A stretch of DNA of 64,000 nt. Source: Panulirus ornatus. Taxonomy: Eukaryota; Arthropoda; Malacostraca; Decapoda; Palinuridae. Under the pieces are notes generated by a model. It did not search any database. It was not told the DNA's origin and saw only the letters and a list, made by a program, of their open reading frames with translations. Numbering within the stretch: the stretch's first letter is position 1; each line of letters opens with the position of its first letter. Where the stretch lies: positions 26,412,894 through 26,476,893 of the forward strand of contig NC_092231.1 in assembly GCF_036320965.1 (NCBI RefSeq), written 5' to 3'. A program made the translations under genes and the position numbers. Shown here piece by piece: positions 24,147 to 39,100 of the stretch.

Positions 24147-26492
24147 GGGTCGAGTAGTAATGGTGTGAAGGGTCGAGTAGTAATGGTGTGAAGGGTCGAG
24201 TAGTAATGGTGTGAAGGGTCGAGTAGTAATGGTGTGAAGGGTCGAGTAGTAATGGTGTGAAGGGTCGAGTAGTAATGGTGTGAAGGGTCGAGTAGTAATG
24301 GTGTGAAGGGTCGAGTAGTAATGGTGTGAAGGGTCGAGTAGTAATGGTGTGAAGGGTCGAGTAGTAATGGTGTGAAGGGTCGAGTAGTAATGGTGTGAAG
24401 GGTCGAGTAGTAATGGTGTGAAGGGTCGAGTAGTAATGGTGTGAAGGGTCGAGTAGTAATGGTGTGAAGGGTCGAGTAGTAATGGTGTGAAGGGTCGAGT
24501 AGTAATGGTGTGAAGGGTCGAGTAGTAATGGTGTGAAGGGTCGAGTAGTAATGGTGTGAAGGGTCGAGTAGTAATGGTGTGAAGGGTCGAGTAGTAATGG
24601 TGTGAAGGGTCGAGTAGTAATGGTGTGAAGGGTCGAGTAGTAATGGTGTGAAGGGTCGAGTAGTAATGGTGTGAAGGGTCGAGTAGTAATGGTGTGAAGG
24701 GTCGAGTAGTAATGGTGTGAAGGGTCGAGTAGTAATGGTGTGAAGGGTCGAGTAGTAATGGTGTGAAGGGTCGAGTAGTAATGGTGTGAAGGGTCGAGTA
24801 GTAATGGTGTGAAGGGTCGAGTAGTAATGGTGTGAAGGGTCGAGTAGTAATGGTGTGAAGGGTCGAGTAGTAATGGTGTGAAGGGTCGAGTAGTAATGGT
24901 GTGAAGGGTCGAGTAGTAATGGTGTGAAGGGTCGAGTAGTAATGGTGTGAAGGGTCGAGTAGTAATGGTGTGAAGGGTCGAGTAGTAATGGTGTGAAGGG
25001 TCGAGTAGTAATGGTGTGAAGGGTCGAGTAGTAATGGTGTGAAGGGTCGAGTAGTAATGGTGTGAAGGGTCGAGTAGTAATGGTGTGAAGGGTCGAGTAG
25101 TAATGGTGTGAAGGGTCGAGTAGTAATGGTGTGAAGGGTCGAGTAGTAATGGTGTGAAGGGTCGAGTAGTAATGGTGTGAAGGGTCGAGTAGTAATGGTG
25201 TGAAGGGTCGAGTAGTAATGGTGTGAAGGGTCGAGTAGTAATGGTGTGAAGGGTCGAGTAGTAATGGTGTGAAGGGTCGAGTAGTAATGGTGTGAAGGGT
25301 CGAGTAGTAATGGTGTGAAGGGTCGAGTAGTAATGGTGTGAAGGGTCGAGTAGTAATGGTGTGAAGGGTCGAGTAGTAATGGTGTGAAGGGTCGAGTAGT
25401 AATGGTGTGAAGGGTCGAGTAGTAATGGTGTGAAGGGTCGAGTAGTAATGGTGTGAAGGGTCGAGTAGTAATGGTGTGAAGGGTCGAGTAGTAATGGTGT
25501 GAAGGGTCGAGTAGTAATGGTGTGAAGGGTCGAGTAGTAATGGTGTGAAGGGTCGAGTAGTAATGGTGTGAAGGGTCGAGTAGTAATGGTGTGAAGGGTC
25601 GAGTAGTAATGGTGTGAAGGGTCGAGTAGTAATGGTGTGAAGGGTCGAGTAGTAATGGTGTGAAGGGTCGAGTAGTAATGGTGTGAAGGGTCGAGTAGTA
25701 ATGGTGTGAAGGGTCGAGTAGTAATGGTGTGAAGGGTCGAGTAGTAATGGTGTGAAGGGTCGAGTAGTAATGGTGTGAAGGGTCGAGTAGTAATGGTGTG
25801 AAGGGTCGAGTAGTAATGGTGTGAAGGGTCGAGTAGTAATGGTGTGAAGGGTCGAGTAGTAATGGTGTGAAGGGTCGAGTAGTAATGGTGTGAAGGGTCG
25901 AGTAGTAATGGTGTGAAGGGTCGAGTAGTAATGGTGTGAAGGGTCGAGTAGTAATGGTGTGAAGGGTCGAGTAGTAATGGTGTGAAGGGTCGAGTAGTAA
26001 TGGTGTGAAGGGTCGAGTAGTAATGGTGTGAAGGGTCGAGTAGTAATGGTGTGAAGGGTCGAGTAGTAATGGTGTGAAGGGTCGAGTAGTAATGGTGTGA
26101 AGGGTCGAGTAGTAATGGTGTGAAGGGTCGAGTAGTAATGGTGTGAAGGGTCGAGTAGTAATGGTGTGAAGGGTCGAGTAGTAATGGTGTGAAGGGTCGA
26201 GTAGTAATGGTGTGAAGGGTCGAGTAGTAATGGTGTGAAGGGTCGAGTAGTAATGGTGTGAAGGGTCGAGTAGTAATGGTGTGAAGGGTCGAGTAGTAAT
26301 GGTGTGAAGGGTCGAGTAGTAATGGTGTGAAGGGTCGAGTAGTAATGGTGTGAAGGGTCGAGTAGTAATGGTGTGAAGGGTCGAGTAGTAATGGTGTGAA
26401 GGGTCGAGTAGTAATGGTGTGAAGGGTCGAGTAGTAATGGTGTGAAGGGTCGAGTAGTAATGGTGTGAAGGGTCGAGTAGTAATGGTGTGAA
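24147..26492. repeat. 23-bp satellite array, 102 apparently identical copies
   Basis: Unit core GTCGAGTAGTAATGGTG, 23 bases per unit. From 24147 to 26492 is 2346 bases, exactly 102 x 23, and I saw no substitution or length variant across it by eye. Every unit has in-frame stops (TAG, TAA), so there is no coding potential. Confidence 0.97.
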
Positions 26493-26830
26493 GGGTCGAG
26501 TAGTAGTGGTATGAAGGGTCGAGGAGTACTGGGGTAAAGGGTCGAGTACTAGTGGTATGAAGGGTCGAGCAGTACTAGGTAGTGGGTCGAATTGTAGTGG
26601 TATGAAGGGTCGAGGAGGACTGGGGTTGAGGGTCGATTAGTACTGTTTGAAGGGTCGAGTAGTAATGGTGTGAAGGGTCGAGTAGTAGTGGAATGAATCG
26701 TCGAGTAGTATAGAGATGGAGGGTCGAATAGCTGCGTTAGGGAGGGACATGTAGTAGTGGGTAGTGGGGGTCGAACAGTAGTGGGAGGGAGGGACGAGTA
26801 GTAGTGGGATGTAGGGTAAGAGATAAAGGA
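26493..26830. repeat. Diverged edge of the 23-bp array
   Basis: Variants such as GGTCGAGGAGTACTGGGG and GGTCGAATTGTAGTGG, spaced about 22-30 bases apart, fade out toward 26830. Confidence 0.85.
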
Positions 26831-27185
26831 GCAGTAGGAAGGAAAACGGGAATAATGGTAGGTAGGAGAACTGGCATGGTAGAATGATTAAGTGAATATT
26901 TAAGCAAAAAAGAAAGGAGGAATGATGCAAGGATTTATAGGAATGGTATAGTTGGGGGAAGTAGGAATGGTAGGAGAGTGACTTCTTGTTATGGTATTGG
27001 GAAGAAGGTGAAAATTATGATTAGAATGAGAAAAGGAACAGTAGCTGCAGACTCAAGGATAGAGAGAATATTAGCAATATGGTTTTGATAAATAGGATAA
27101 GAATGGTAGGATGAAAATTATGGTTCGAATAAGAGAGGGAACAACAATAGAATTAGGGATAGAGAGGATAGTAACAATATGGTTT
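26831..27185. other. Purine-rich unassigned sequence, no gene seen
   Basis: GGAATGGTAG-type words recur irregularly. A possible older extension of the neighbouring arrays. Confidence 0.35.
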
Positions 27186-27475
27186 TGATAAAGAGGGGAA
27201 GAATAATAGTTAGCTTGTGTTTAGGTTTGATAAAGAGGGTAAGAGCGTTAGTTAGCTTGAGTTTGGTTTAATAAAGAGGGAGAGGATGGTAGTTAGCTTG
27301 AGTTTGGTTTAATAAAGAGGAAGAGGATGGTAGTTAGCTTGAGTTTGGTTTGATAAAGAGGAAGATGATGGTAGTTAGCTTGAGTTTGGTTTAATAAAGA
27401 GGAAGAGGATGGTAGTTAGCTTGAGTTTGGTTTAATAAAGAGGAAGAGGATGGTAGTTAGCTTGAGTTTGGCTTC
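27186..27475. repeat. 40-bp minisatellite, about 7 copies
   Basis: TAATAAAGAGGAAGAGGATG then GTAGTTAGCTTGAGTTTGG. Copies become more uniform toward the right. Confidence 0.92.
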
Positions 27476-27838
27476 AAGAGGAGGTTAATAATGGTAATTA
27501 TCATGAATTTAAGGTACATGTTGGAATGGTAGTTAGCTTTTCGTCAGAAACAGTGTTAACGGAAATGAAAAACGGTCGATACAGCTTCTGTTAATGGCAG
27601 GCAGTGGAGGAAAGGAAGGAGGAGACTGGTAGAAGATGAAGAAGAAATAAAAGAAGAAAAAGAAGATGATGAAGAATAATAGGAAAAAAAAAGAGATGGA
27701 GATGAGCAAGAACAATAACGAAGTGGATAGTAATAATAGTAATGATGATAATAATGATAATAAAGATGAACAGCAAGAAGAAAAGAAAGGAGGAGGATAT
27801 GTTCGACCAGGAGGAAGAAGAGTAGGAATTGGAGGTGG

Positions 27839-27878
<40 letters not shown>

Positions 27879-28349
27879 TTGAGGGAGGGGGTGAGGTTGT
27901 TGTTAGATGGGGGTGGGTGGGGGTGTATCGTGGGCCGGCCTGCCACCATTAATACAGTTATCTGCTGCAGGTCCTCTCGCTCCGCATCGTTGGCTGAAAT
28001 TCATTGTTATTGCCCAGGGTGGCGTGCCTGGGGTGGGTGGCGGCGGAGGGGGGGAGGGGACTAGAAGGAGGAGGAGGAAGACAAGGACTTGAGGAGAACA
28101 ACGGGAGAGACCTTGGAGGATAAGAAGGAGCGACAGGAGCACAGGACGCTATCTAGAAGGAAGGAAGGAGACTCGGGTAGTAGCCTCTCCCAACACCCAC
28201 GGCTTCTCTGATATCAACCCAACCTTTTTATTATGATTTAGTTGACCTCTGTCACCTGTCTGTCTACTGACCTCCCCTATGTAGGACGCCACTCAGCCCT
28301 ACCCTACCATCTGGTGAAGCTGAATGTGATCCCTCTCCTCATAACTGTG
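27476..28349. other. Unassigned sequence with (GT)n at 27839-27878
   Basis: Purine-rich 27600-27800, a (GT)n of about 19 units at 27839-27878, then G-rich sequence. No gene seen. Confidence 0.45.
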
Positions 28350-28599
28350 ATGACAAGCTGCTCTCATGATCCCACTTCAGACGGGGACTCTGTACGTCGT
28401 CCACCTCCCTCACTCCCCTCTCGTGCAGCTTCAGTCCCCAGCCATCGTGTGGTGTAATGTCTGTCAACCAACTCTCACTTTCCTCTCTCCTCTTCTGCTG
28501 CTGCTGCGCTCCTCAGTCCACAGACTTGATAACGTTCTTCTGTTATCTTAAATACCTTCCCTAAGGCCGTGACATCCTCTCATCCCTCCATAAGGCCGT

Positions 28600-28900
28600 G
28601 GCATCGTCTCATCCTGAGACTGAGGTATTTTACTCCGGAGACTTCAACATGTACCACAGGAAATGTTTGAAGTCCACACAAATGATGAAGCCCTCACGTT
28701 TTCCATTCTTCGTGATCTGAAGCCGATCACCAGCCAACTAACGTATATTCCAGGCCGTCACGACCTACTCTCTCAACATTCTGGATTTGTTTTCCATTTC
28801 ATTCGCACCGTATTCACACAAGTTCGCCCTAGAAGGTTCCTATGATCCAATTCTAGTGACCATCTCTTTCCTCAACACACTTCCCTTCTTGATTCCAATT
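28600..28900 (+). pseudogene. LINE endonuclease domain remnant (Jockey/CR1-type)
   Basis: One frame reads YSGDFNMYHRKCLKSTQ at about 28631-28681, where the GDFN metal/phosphate-binding box is intact. The frame then shifts. Further on, NILDLFSISFAPYSHKFALE and SYDPILVTISFLNT stand where family members have a TLDLFFTSNP..Y..K...PLGSSDHCLI pattern. The SDH catalytic histidine region has decayed to YDP. There is one stop and a frame change inside, so the domain is dead. Confidence 0.65.
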
Positions 28901-28937
28901 ACAGCACCGTGTTATCACTAAGTGAACGAGCTCACGC

Positions 28938-28939
<2 letters not shown>

Positions 28940-29030
<91 letters not shown>
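28940..29030. repeat. (TA)n(TG)n microsatellite inside the LINE
   Basis: About 25 TA units followed by about 20 TG units, splitting the LINE between its endonuclease and RT parts. Confidence 0.96.
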
Positions 29031-29033
<3 letters not shown>

Positions 29034-29099
29034 CAAGAAAGCATAGTATCTATCATCGGGCGATGTTTCTGTCTCTGGTGAGTGTGTAGCAGAGTTTGT

Positions 29100-31010
29100 T
29101 GTAGGAGGGATGGAGGTATATGTAATCTCTCTTCTAAGGCTCGTCTCTTCTTCCAGTCCATGGTTCACCAAGGCCACTGGAACAAGGGACCTGGAAAACC
29201 TGCCCTTCCTACGATTCACTTTCAGCTTTCCTCTCTGCCAGAAATCATTGAAAATATGTTACCCGAGAGACGGAGTCCTTCTTTGTCCAAAGGAAGCATG
29301 AAAGCCTTTCTACGTCGCACATATGTCTTTCTGATCTTTGGCCACAATAATCTGTAACAGCTTTTCTTGTTCCACGTATATTTTCCTGTTTTTGTTCCAC
29401 GTATACTTTGATTTTCTGTTCTCCCAATACTCTAACTCTCTCTCTCCTAATGATAAAGGAATTGAACTGTTTTTGGTTCTCTTTTCTACTGAAACTCCAC
29501 TTTGGATGACTTCAGCGTTCCCTCACCCCTAACGCACCTCTTACTAATCCTGTGCTCTCTGTAATCTCTTTTCGTTTAGTTCAAAACGCACTCTCTTTGG
29601 TACACACGACGCGGCAGTCCTGGTGTTATGAAGGAATGTGCCTTAAAAATTGCGCCCATGCTTTCCCGTCTGTGTTTCTTATGCCTGAAAATATATATAT
29701 GTAGATATGTTTTTCTTCTTGAAAGCATACATTGGCACACACTGTCACAAAGAAGGAAGACTGTTCGAATCCCTCCAGATGTCTTCACATTGCCATGACC
29801 TCTGCTTTTGTAGCATCTTTGATTTCTTCTTCAATGTCCATGGTTGTTAATGAAGCACCTTGACCTTCCAGTTTTCTTTGTAATCAAAATTACGGTTCCC
29901 TCAAGGTGAAGAACACCAGAGATATGATTTCATGTGTGACTTATATTGTTATCCTTCCTGAGAGGTGGTGGGGAATCCTGTGTTGTTGTCTTTAATGTCC
30001 TGAAAGTCGAGTGTTTGGCATCGGGTTCTGATCTCCCTCACTCTGCTCTCTTGTAGTCAGCTTCTTTGGTTATTCCATGTCCGTAACTGTCGACATACCG
30101 GCAGCGGTGACCCATAGGGTTCTGTTCTGTCTCCTCATCTCTTCGCCGATTTTATGAATGATGTTCTGTCGGCAGTTAATAACCAGATGCACTCGTGCGT
30201 TGTTGATTCACCTCCAATTCTTTCAAATCTATGGCTATCGTCTCTCGCTCGATCTGCATCTCGTCACAAGTGTTTCTGTAACGCCATATCTGGACACACT
30301 TTCCCAGTGGTATGGAAAAAAAACCTTGTTACGTTTAACACATTTGAACCCATTTCCTCCCCATTTCTCGTTCCGCCATTCCTCACAGTTTTACATTACC
30401 TTTGGAGCCCTCAAAGTCGCCATTCGGAACGATAAACTTTTGTCTTACATTAACATCTTTTTCATCTTTCGAAGCCCCACATCAGACAAATAGCGTAGTC
30501 TGCCTTTGAAAAGAAAACTAAGCGTCGTATTCTCATGCCGAGGAAATGTTCCTCTCTGAATAGTTGCTCAGGTTAGACAAGGATTAATTCGTCATTATAT
30601 GAAGTACCGCATTCACATCTGGGGGAAGCTTCGTCTCTCCGTACATACATATCAGTCCTCGTTAAAGCAAAGCCGAACTTACCATTTTCCCAGTCAGACC
30701 TCAGTACATGACCGTCTTTCCTCACGGCACAGTGTTGGTTCTCTTTCCCTTTTCTGTAGCTATTACTCCGGTTTCTTCTCCAGAGAACTGACTAAACATT
30801 TGTGCACCTCCGCCCTTTCATATACCAGACGATCCTCCTCATCAAGCCACTACCTCATGATTTCTGTGTGGCTGTTGGCAGCTCAGAGGTGCGCAGATGT
30901 GGTCCACTAGAATTCTTCACCATTTCATGTTATCGAAACACCTACGATCTGCCAGCATTTAAAATTTAGGTCTTCAGCCTCCTCAAAGACTCCTGGATCA
31001 TTTTTCTCTC
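29100..31010 (+). pseudogene. LINE reverse transcriptase remnant (Jockey/CR1-type)
   Basis: The stretch PGVMKECALKIAPMLSRLCF LCLK (29619-29690) matches the PxVLKECAxELAPxLSRLFRLCL region before the RT fingers. Block C reads TGSGDP, then a TAG stop at 30115-30117, then GSVLSPHLFADFMNDVLS. The family form is SGVPQGSVLSP, so the glutamine codon has become TAG. The usual FADD box is replaced by CVVD (about 30196-30210). WKKNLVTFNTFE and the thumb-region RIHIWG, HSVGSLSLFCSYYSG and SRELTKHLC follow in frames of 93-111 codons. It is a clearly inactivated copy. Confidence 0.75.
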
Positions 31011-31060
31011 TTCTGTCATTCTTGTTTGTATCGTGGGTCGTCGTTTATATTTCATTAATG

Positions 31061-31170
31061 GCCAGGCCTCGGTGACGATCTTCGTCAGTAACTGGAGCTG
31101 GGGGCATGGAAAAACGACCAGTAGATTGGGACATATTATGTAAGATGGATTGCAGAAAGAGAGAGACTGG
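31061..31170. other. Unassigned sequence
   Basis: Short transition between the LINE and a G-rich minisatellite; the LINE 3' end is not sharply defined here. Confidence 0.35.
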
Positions 31171-31505
31171 TAAACAAAGAGGGGAGGACGTGGGGCTGGG
31201 TGTTAGAGGGAGCGGGGACGTGTCGTGGGGAGGGCGGGACTGGATGTTATGGAAGGCAGGGCGCAGGGCTGGATGTTAGGGAGGGAAGGTTGTGTGGCCT
31301 AGTGTTGGGTAGGTGAGGGCGTCGGGCCTGGTGTTAGGGAGAACAGGAGGTAGGGTTGGGTGTTGGGGAAGGGAGGGCGTGGGGTTGTGTGCTGGAGAAG
31401 GCAGAACACGGGGCCTGTGTTGGGGAGGTGGAGGGTGTGGGGCCTGGTGTTGGGGAGGGAAGGGTGTGGGCTGAGTGTGGGACGGGGCTTAGCATGGAGG
31501 AGGGG
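31171..31505. repeat. G-rich degenerate minisatellite, about 27-30 bp
   Basis: GGGCCTGGTGTTGGGGAGG-type units recur about eleven times. Open frames of 65-126 codons on both strands derive from it. Confidence 0.8.
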
Positions 31506-32424
31506 AAGGGGAGGAGGTGGACAGGCATCATTTGGAAGCGAGAAACAATGTAATATTCTCCAATGTTTCTGCCATGTTGCTTTCATATAGCTGATGTATA
31601 GTTGTGTCCGCGAGGCTACGTTCGGCTCTGGCTTGGGCCATCGAGAGAGGGACTCCACACCCTCTGAAGACCCGAACACTTTGAATCTGTTCAGTTACGA
31701 ATTCGACTTTTGTTTATGAGCGTTGTTGTACAGAAAGACTTTGTTTCTTCTAACAAGATTTTGTAAACAATAGTCCCTGGCGGAGATGAGAGTTGAGGAG
31801 AAGGGCTTCGTACATGTGGGCATAGAAAACGCACCCTGGCTGCTTAAATTCTGTGAGGCGTGACCTGGACAATAAAATGTTTATGAAGCTCCACTTTTAC
31901 TCCAGGATGCTTTAGGTAGTCTTTCTATCTTAGGGAAAAAGAATTGAATTTCGCGAAATGATTCCAGGAGTAATTATCATTAAAGGCCTTCCACAAACGG
32001 CCAAGTAATAGCTCAAGGTGATGCAGCCATTTAAAGCCATTTTCTTTATTACACTCACCTAACACCTCGTATGACACCTACTTCTCGAGACTAGGTGCCC
32101 ACAGCAGTTCACCTGCAGGTGGCCTTTCCTCACCTTACGATCACCACATTCTACCGGACCTTCCCTATCTTATCCTGATCCATCAATCTGTTAGTATTCA
32201 CATTAAGCAGGTTTTACTTAAAATGTTTTCTTTTTTAAGGGAAGAGGGTGGGGATGTATAACACAAATCTGTCATAAATCAGTTCTTGTTTTTAAGATTA
32301 ATTCAAAGTTACGGAACGATTTTGTTACTGAAATTTTTATATAGATCCGTAATGGCATAAGAAACGGATATATAAAATGTGTATGACGATTTTATATTGT
32401 AAGGTGTATTTTTATTTATTTATA
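31506..32424. other. Unassigned sequence, no gene seen
   Basis: About 0.9 kb of apparently single-copy AT-rich sequence. Nothing protein-like or RNA-like recognised. Confidence 0.4.
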
Positions 32425-35800
<3,376 letters not shown>

Positions 35801-35814
35801 ACTATACTATGTAC

Positions 35815-36078
35815 TTAAGATTTTTTAGTAACCTTTGATGTAGAAGTTTATCGAATGCTTTTTGAAAAGTCTAAGTATATGTCATCAACCGCTCTACTTT
35901 CATCCTCCACATTGTTTACATCAAAGTCCTTCCTGTAGAATTGTCAGACGAGCGATTTCGTTGAAAATCCTGCTGAGAACCTGTTATAAATTGGTGCTCT
36001 AAATGGTCTGTTGATGGTTTCCTTAAGTTTGCCAACTTCTGCTGTTTAGTTGATTGGACTAAAATTTTCGGGCAGTAA
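35815..36078 (-). pseudogene. CR1/L2-like LINE reverse transcriptase fragment
   Basis: Reading the minus strand from about 36073: RPENFSPIN, stop, TAEVGKLKETINRPF, then (frame kept, one more stop) FYRKDFDVNNVEDESRAVDD and IYLDFSKSIR. Family members show RPENFRPIxLTSxVxKLxExI ... VDVIYLDFSKAFDK. The block A catalytic position has decayed from KAFD to KSIR. The next 30 bases lose similarity. It is a different LINE family from the RTE-like copies on its left. Only about 90 codons remain. Confidence 0.65.
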
Positions 36079-36098
36079 TTTGTTACCTCTTGTTATGT

Positions 36099-36193
36099 CA
36101 CGGGCCGGGGTCGAACACATAGGTTCCGGTCGTGGTTGCGGAAGTCGGTTTACAGTCAACCCAACTAGTCATTCTCCCCTTAGGGTTGATCGA
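36099..36193 (+). mobile_element. SINE copy a, truncated head, joined to satellite
   Basis: CACGGGCCGGGGTCGAACAC, then GGTCGTGGTTGCGGAAGTCGG, TTACAGTCAACCC and GGTTGATCGATAAAATG. The same order of words is in copy b at 47546. The A-box part of a tRNA head is not present. The copy stops at GATAAAATG, where the 20/21-base satellite begins without a gap. Confidence 0.65.
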
Positions 36194-39100
36194 TAAAATG
36201 TTACTTATAGTGGTAAAATGTTACTTGTAGTGGGTAAAATGTTACTTATAGTGGGTAAAATGTTACTTATAGTGGGTAAAATGTTACTTATAGTGGGTAA
36301 AATGTTACTTATAGTGGGTAAAATGTTACTTATAGTGGTAAAATGTTACTTATAGTGGGTAAAATGTTACTTATAGTGGTAAAATGTTACTTATAGTGGG
36401 TAAAATGTTACTTATAGTGGGTAAAATGTTACTTATAGTGGGTAAAATGTTACTTATAGTGGGTAAAATGTTACTTATAGTGGGTAAAATGTTACTTATA
36501 GTGGGTAAAATGTTACTTATAGTGGGTAAAATGTTACTTATAGTGGGTAAAATGTTACTTATAGTGGTAAAATGTTACTTATAGTGGGTAAAATGTTACT
36601 TATAGTGGTAAAATGTTACTTATAGTGGTAAAATGTTACTTATAGTGGTAAAATGTTACTTATAGTGGTAAAATGTTACTTATAGTGGTAAAATGTTACT
36701 TATAGTGGTAAAATGTTACTTATAGTGGTAAAATGTTACTTATAGTGGTAAAATGTTACTTATAGTGGTAAAATGTTACTTATAGTGGTAAAATGTTACT
36801 TATAGTGGTAAAATGTTACTTATAGTGGTAAAATGTTACTTATAGTGGTAAAATGTTACTTATAGTGGTAAAATGTTACTTATAGTGGTAAAATGTTACT
36901 TATAGTGGGTAAAATGTTACTTATAGTGGGTAAAATGTTACTTATAGTGGTAAAATGTTACTTATAGTGGTAAAATGTTACTTATAGTGGTAAAATGTTA
37001 CTTATAGTGGGTAAAATGTTACTTATAGTGGGTAAAATGTTACTTATAGTGGGTAAAATGTTACTTATAGTGGGTAAAATGTTACTTATAGTGGGTAAAA
37101 TGTTACTTATAGTGGGTAAAATGTTACTTATAGTGGGTAAAATGTTACTTATAGTGGGTAAAATGTTACTTATAGTGGGTAAAATGTTACTTATAGTGGT
37201 AAAATGTTACTTATAGTGGTAAAATGTTACTTATAGTGGTAAAATGTTACTTATAGTGGTAAAATGTTACTTATAGTGGTAAAATGTTACTTATAGTGGT
37301 AAAATGTTACTTATAGTGGGTAAAATGTTACTTATAGTGGGTAAAATGTTACTTATAGTGGGTAAAATGTTACTTATAGTGGGTAAAATGTTACTTATAG
37401 TGGGTAAAATGTTACTTATAGTGGGTAAAATGTTACTTATAGTGGTAAAATGTTACTTATAGTGGTAAAATGTTACTTATAGTGGTAAAATGTTACTTAT
37501 AGTGGTAAAATGTTACTTATAGTGGGTAAAATGTTACTTATAGTGGGTAAAATGTTACTTATAGTGGGTAAAATGTTACTTATAGTGGTAAAATGTTACT
37601 TATAGTGGGTAAAATGTTACTTAAAGTGGGTAAAATGTTACTTATAGTGGTAAAATGTTACTTATAGTGGGTAAAATGTTACTTATAGTGGGTAAAATGT
37701 TACTTATAGTGGGTAAAATGTTACTTATAGTGGTAAAATGTTACTTATAGGGGTAAAATGTTACTTATAGGGGTAAAATGTTACTTATAGTGGGTAAAAT
37801 GTTACTTATAGTGGGTAAAATGTTACTTATAGGGGTAAAATGTTACTTATAGGGGTAAAATGTTACTTATAGTGGTAAAATGTTACTTATAGTGGTAAAA
37901 TGTTACTTATAGTGGTAAAATGTTACTTATAGTGGGTAAAATGTTACTTATAGTGGGTAAAATGTTACTTATAGTGGTAAAATGTTACTTATAGTGGTAA
38001 AATGTTACTTAAAGTGGGTAAAATGTTACTTATAGTGGGTAAAATGTTACTTATAGTGGGTAAAATGTTACTTATAGTGGGTAAAATGTTACTTATAGTG
38101 GTAAAATGTTACTTATAGTGGTAAAATGTTACTTATAGTGGGTAAAATGTTACTTATAGTGGGTAAAATGTTACTTATAGTGGGTAAAATGTTACTTATA
38201 GTGGGTAAAATGTTACTTATAGTGGGTAAAATGTTACTTATAGTGGGTAAAATGTTACTTATAGTGGTAAAATGTTACTTATAGTGGGTAAAATGTTACT
38301 TATAGTGGTAAAATGTTACTTATAGTGGGTAAAATGTTACTTATAGTGGGTAAAATGTTACTTATAGTGGTAAAATGTTACTTATAGTGGGTAAAATGTT
38401 ACTTATAGTGGGTAAAATGTTACTTATAGTGGTAAAATGTTACTTATAGTGGTAAAATGTTACTTATAGTGGTAAAATGTTACTTATAGTGGGTAAAATG
38501 TTACTTATAGTGGGTAAAATGTTACTTATAGTGGGTAAAATGTTACTTATAGGGGTAAAATGTTACTTATAGTGGGTAAAATGTTACTTATAGTGGTAAA
38601 ATGTTACTTATAGTGGTAAAATGTTACTTATAGGGGTAAAATGTTACTTATAGTGGTAAAATGTTACTTATAGTGGTAAAATGTTACTTATAGTGGGTAA
38701 AATGTTACTTATAGTGGTAAAATGTTACTTATAGTGGTAAAATGTTACTTATAGTGGTAAAATGTTACTTATAGTGGGTAAAATGTTACTTATAGTGGGT
38801 AAAATGTTACTTATAGTGGGTAAAATGTTACTTATAGGGGTAAAATGTTACTTATAGTGGGTAAAATGTTACTTATAGTGGGTAAAATGTTACTTATAGT
38901 GGGTAAAATGTTACTTATAGTGGGTAAAATGTTACTTATAGTGGTAAAATGTTACTTATAGTGGGTAAAATGTTACTTATAGTGGTAAAATGTTACTTAT
39001 AGTGGTAAAATGTTACTTATAGGGGTAAAATGTTACTTATAGTGGTAAAATGTTACTTATAGTGGTAAAATGTTACTTATAGTGGTAAAATGTTACTTAT

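Larger units (their letters stand above)
28350..31060 (+). mobile_element. Jockey/CR1-type LINE, heavily mutated but nearly full-length ORF2
   Basis: Plus-strand translation in shifting frames gives LINE landmarks in the right order: an endonuclease GDFN box (28637-28648), LDLF with a decayed SDH region (about 28780-28860), PGVMKECALKIAPMLSRLCF (29619-29678), a GSVLSP box (about 30118-30135), and the C-terminal RIHIWG and SLSLFCSYYSG blocks (30605-30765). A TYDLPAFKF block follows near 30950. Order and spacing fit a Jockey- or CR1-like element (family knowledge); exact clade is not decided. A (TA)n(TG)n microsatellite at 28940-29030 interrupts it. Confidence 0.75.

Noticed and set aside
24147..26492. 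CRISPR-like direct repeats
   Set aside because: Head-to-tail identical units without spacers in a eukaryotic context; a satellite, not CRISPR. The same holds for the other arrays.
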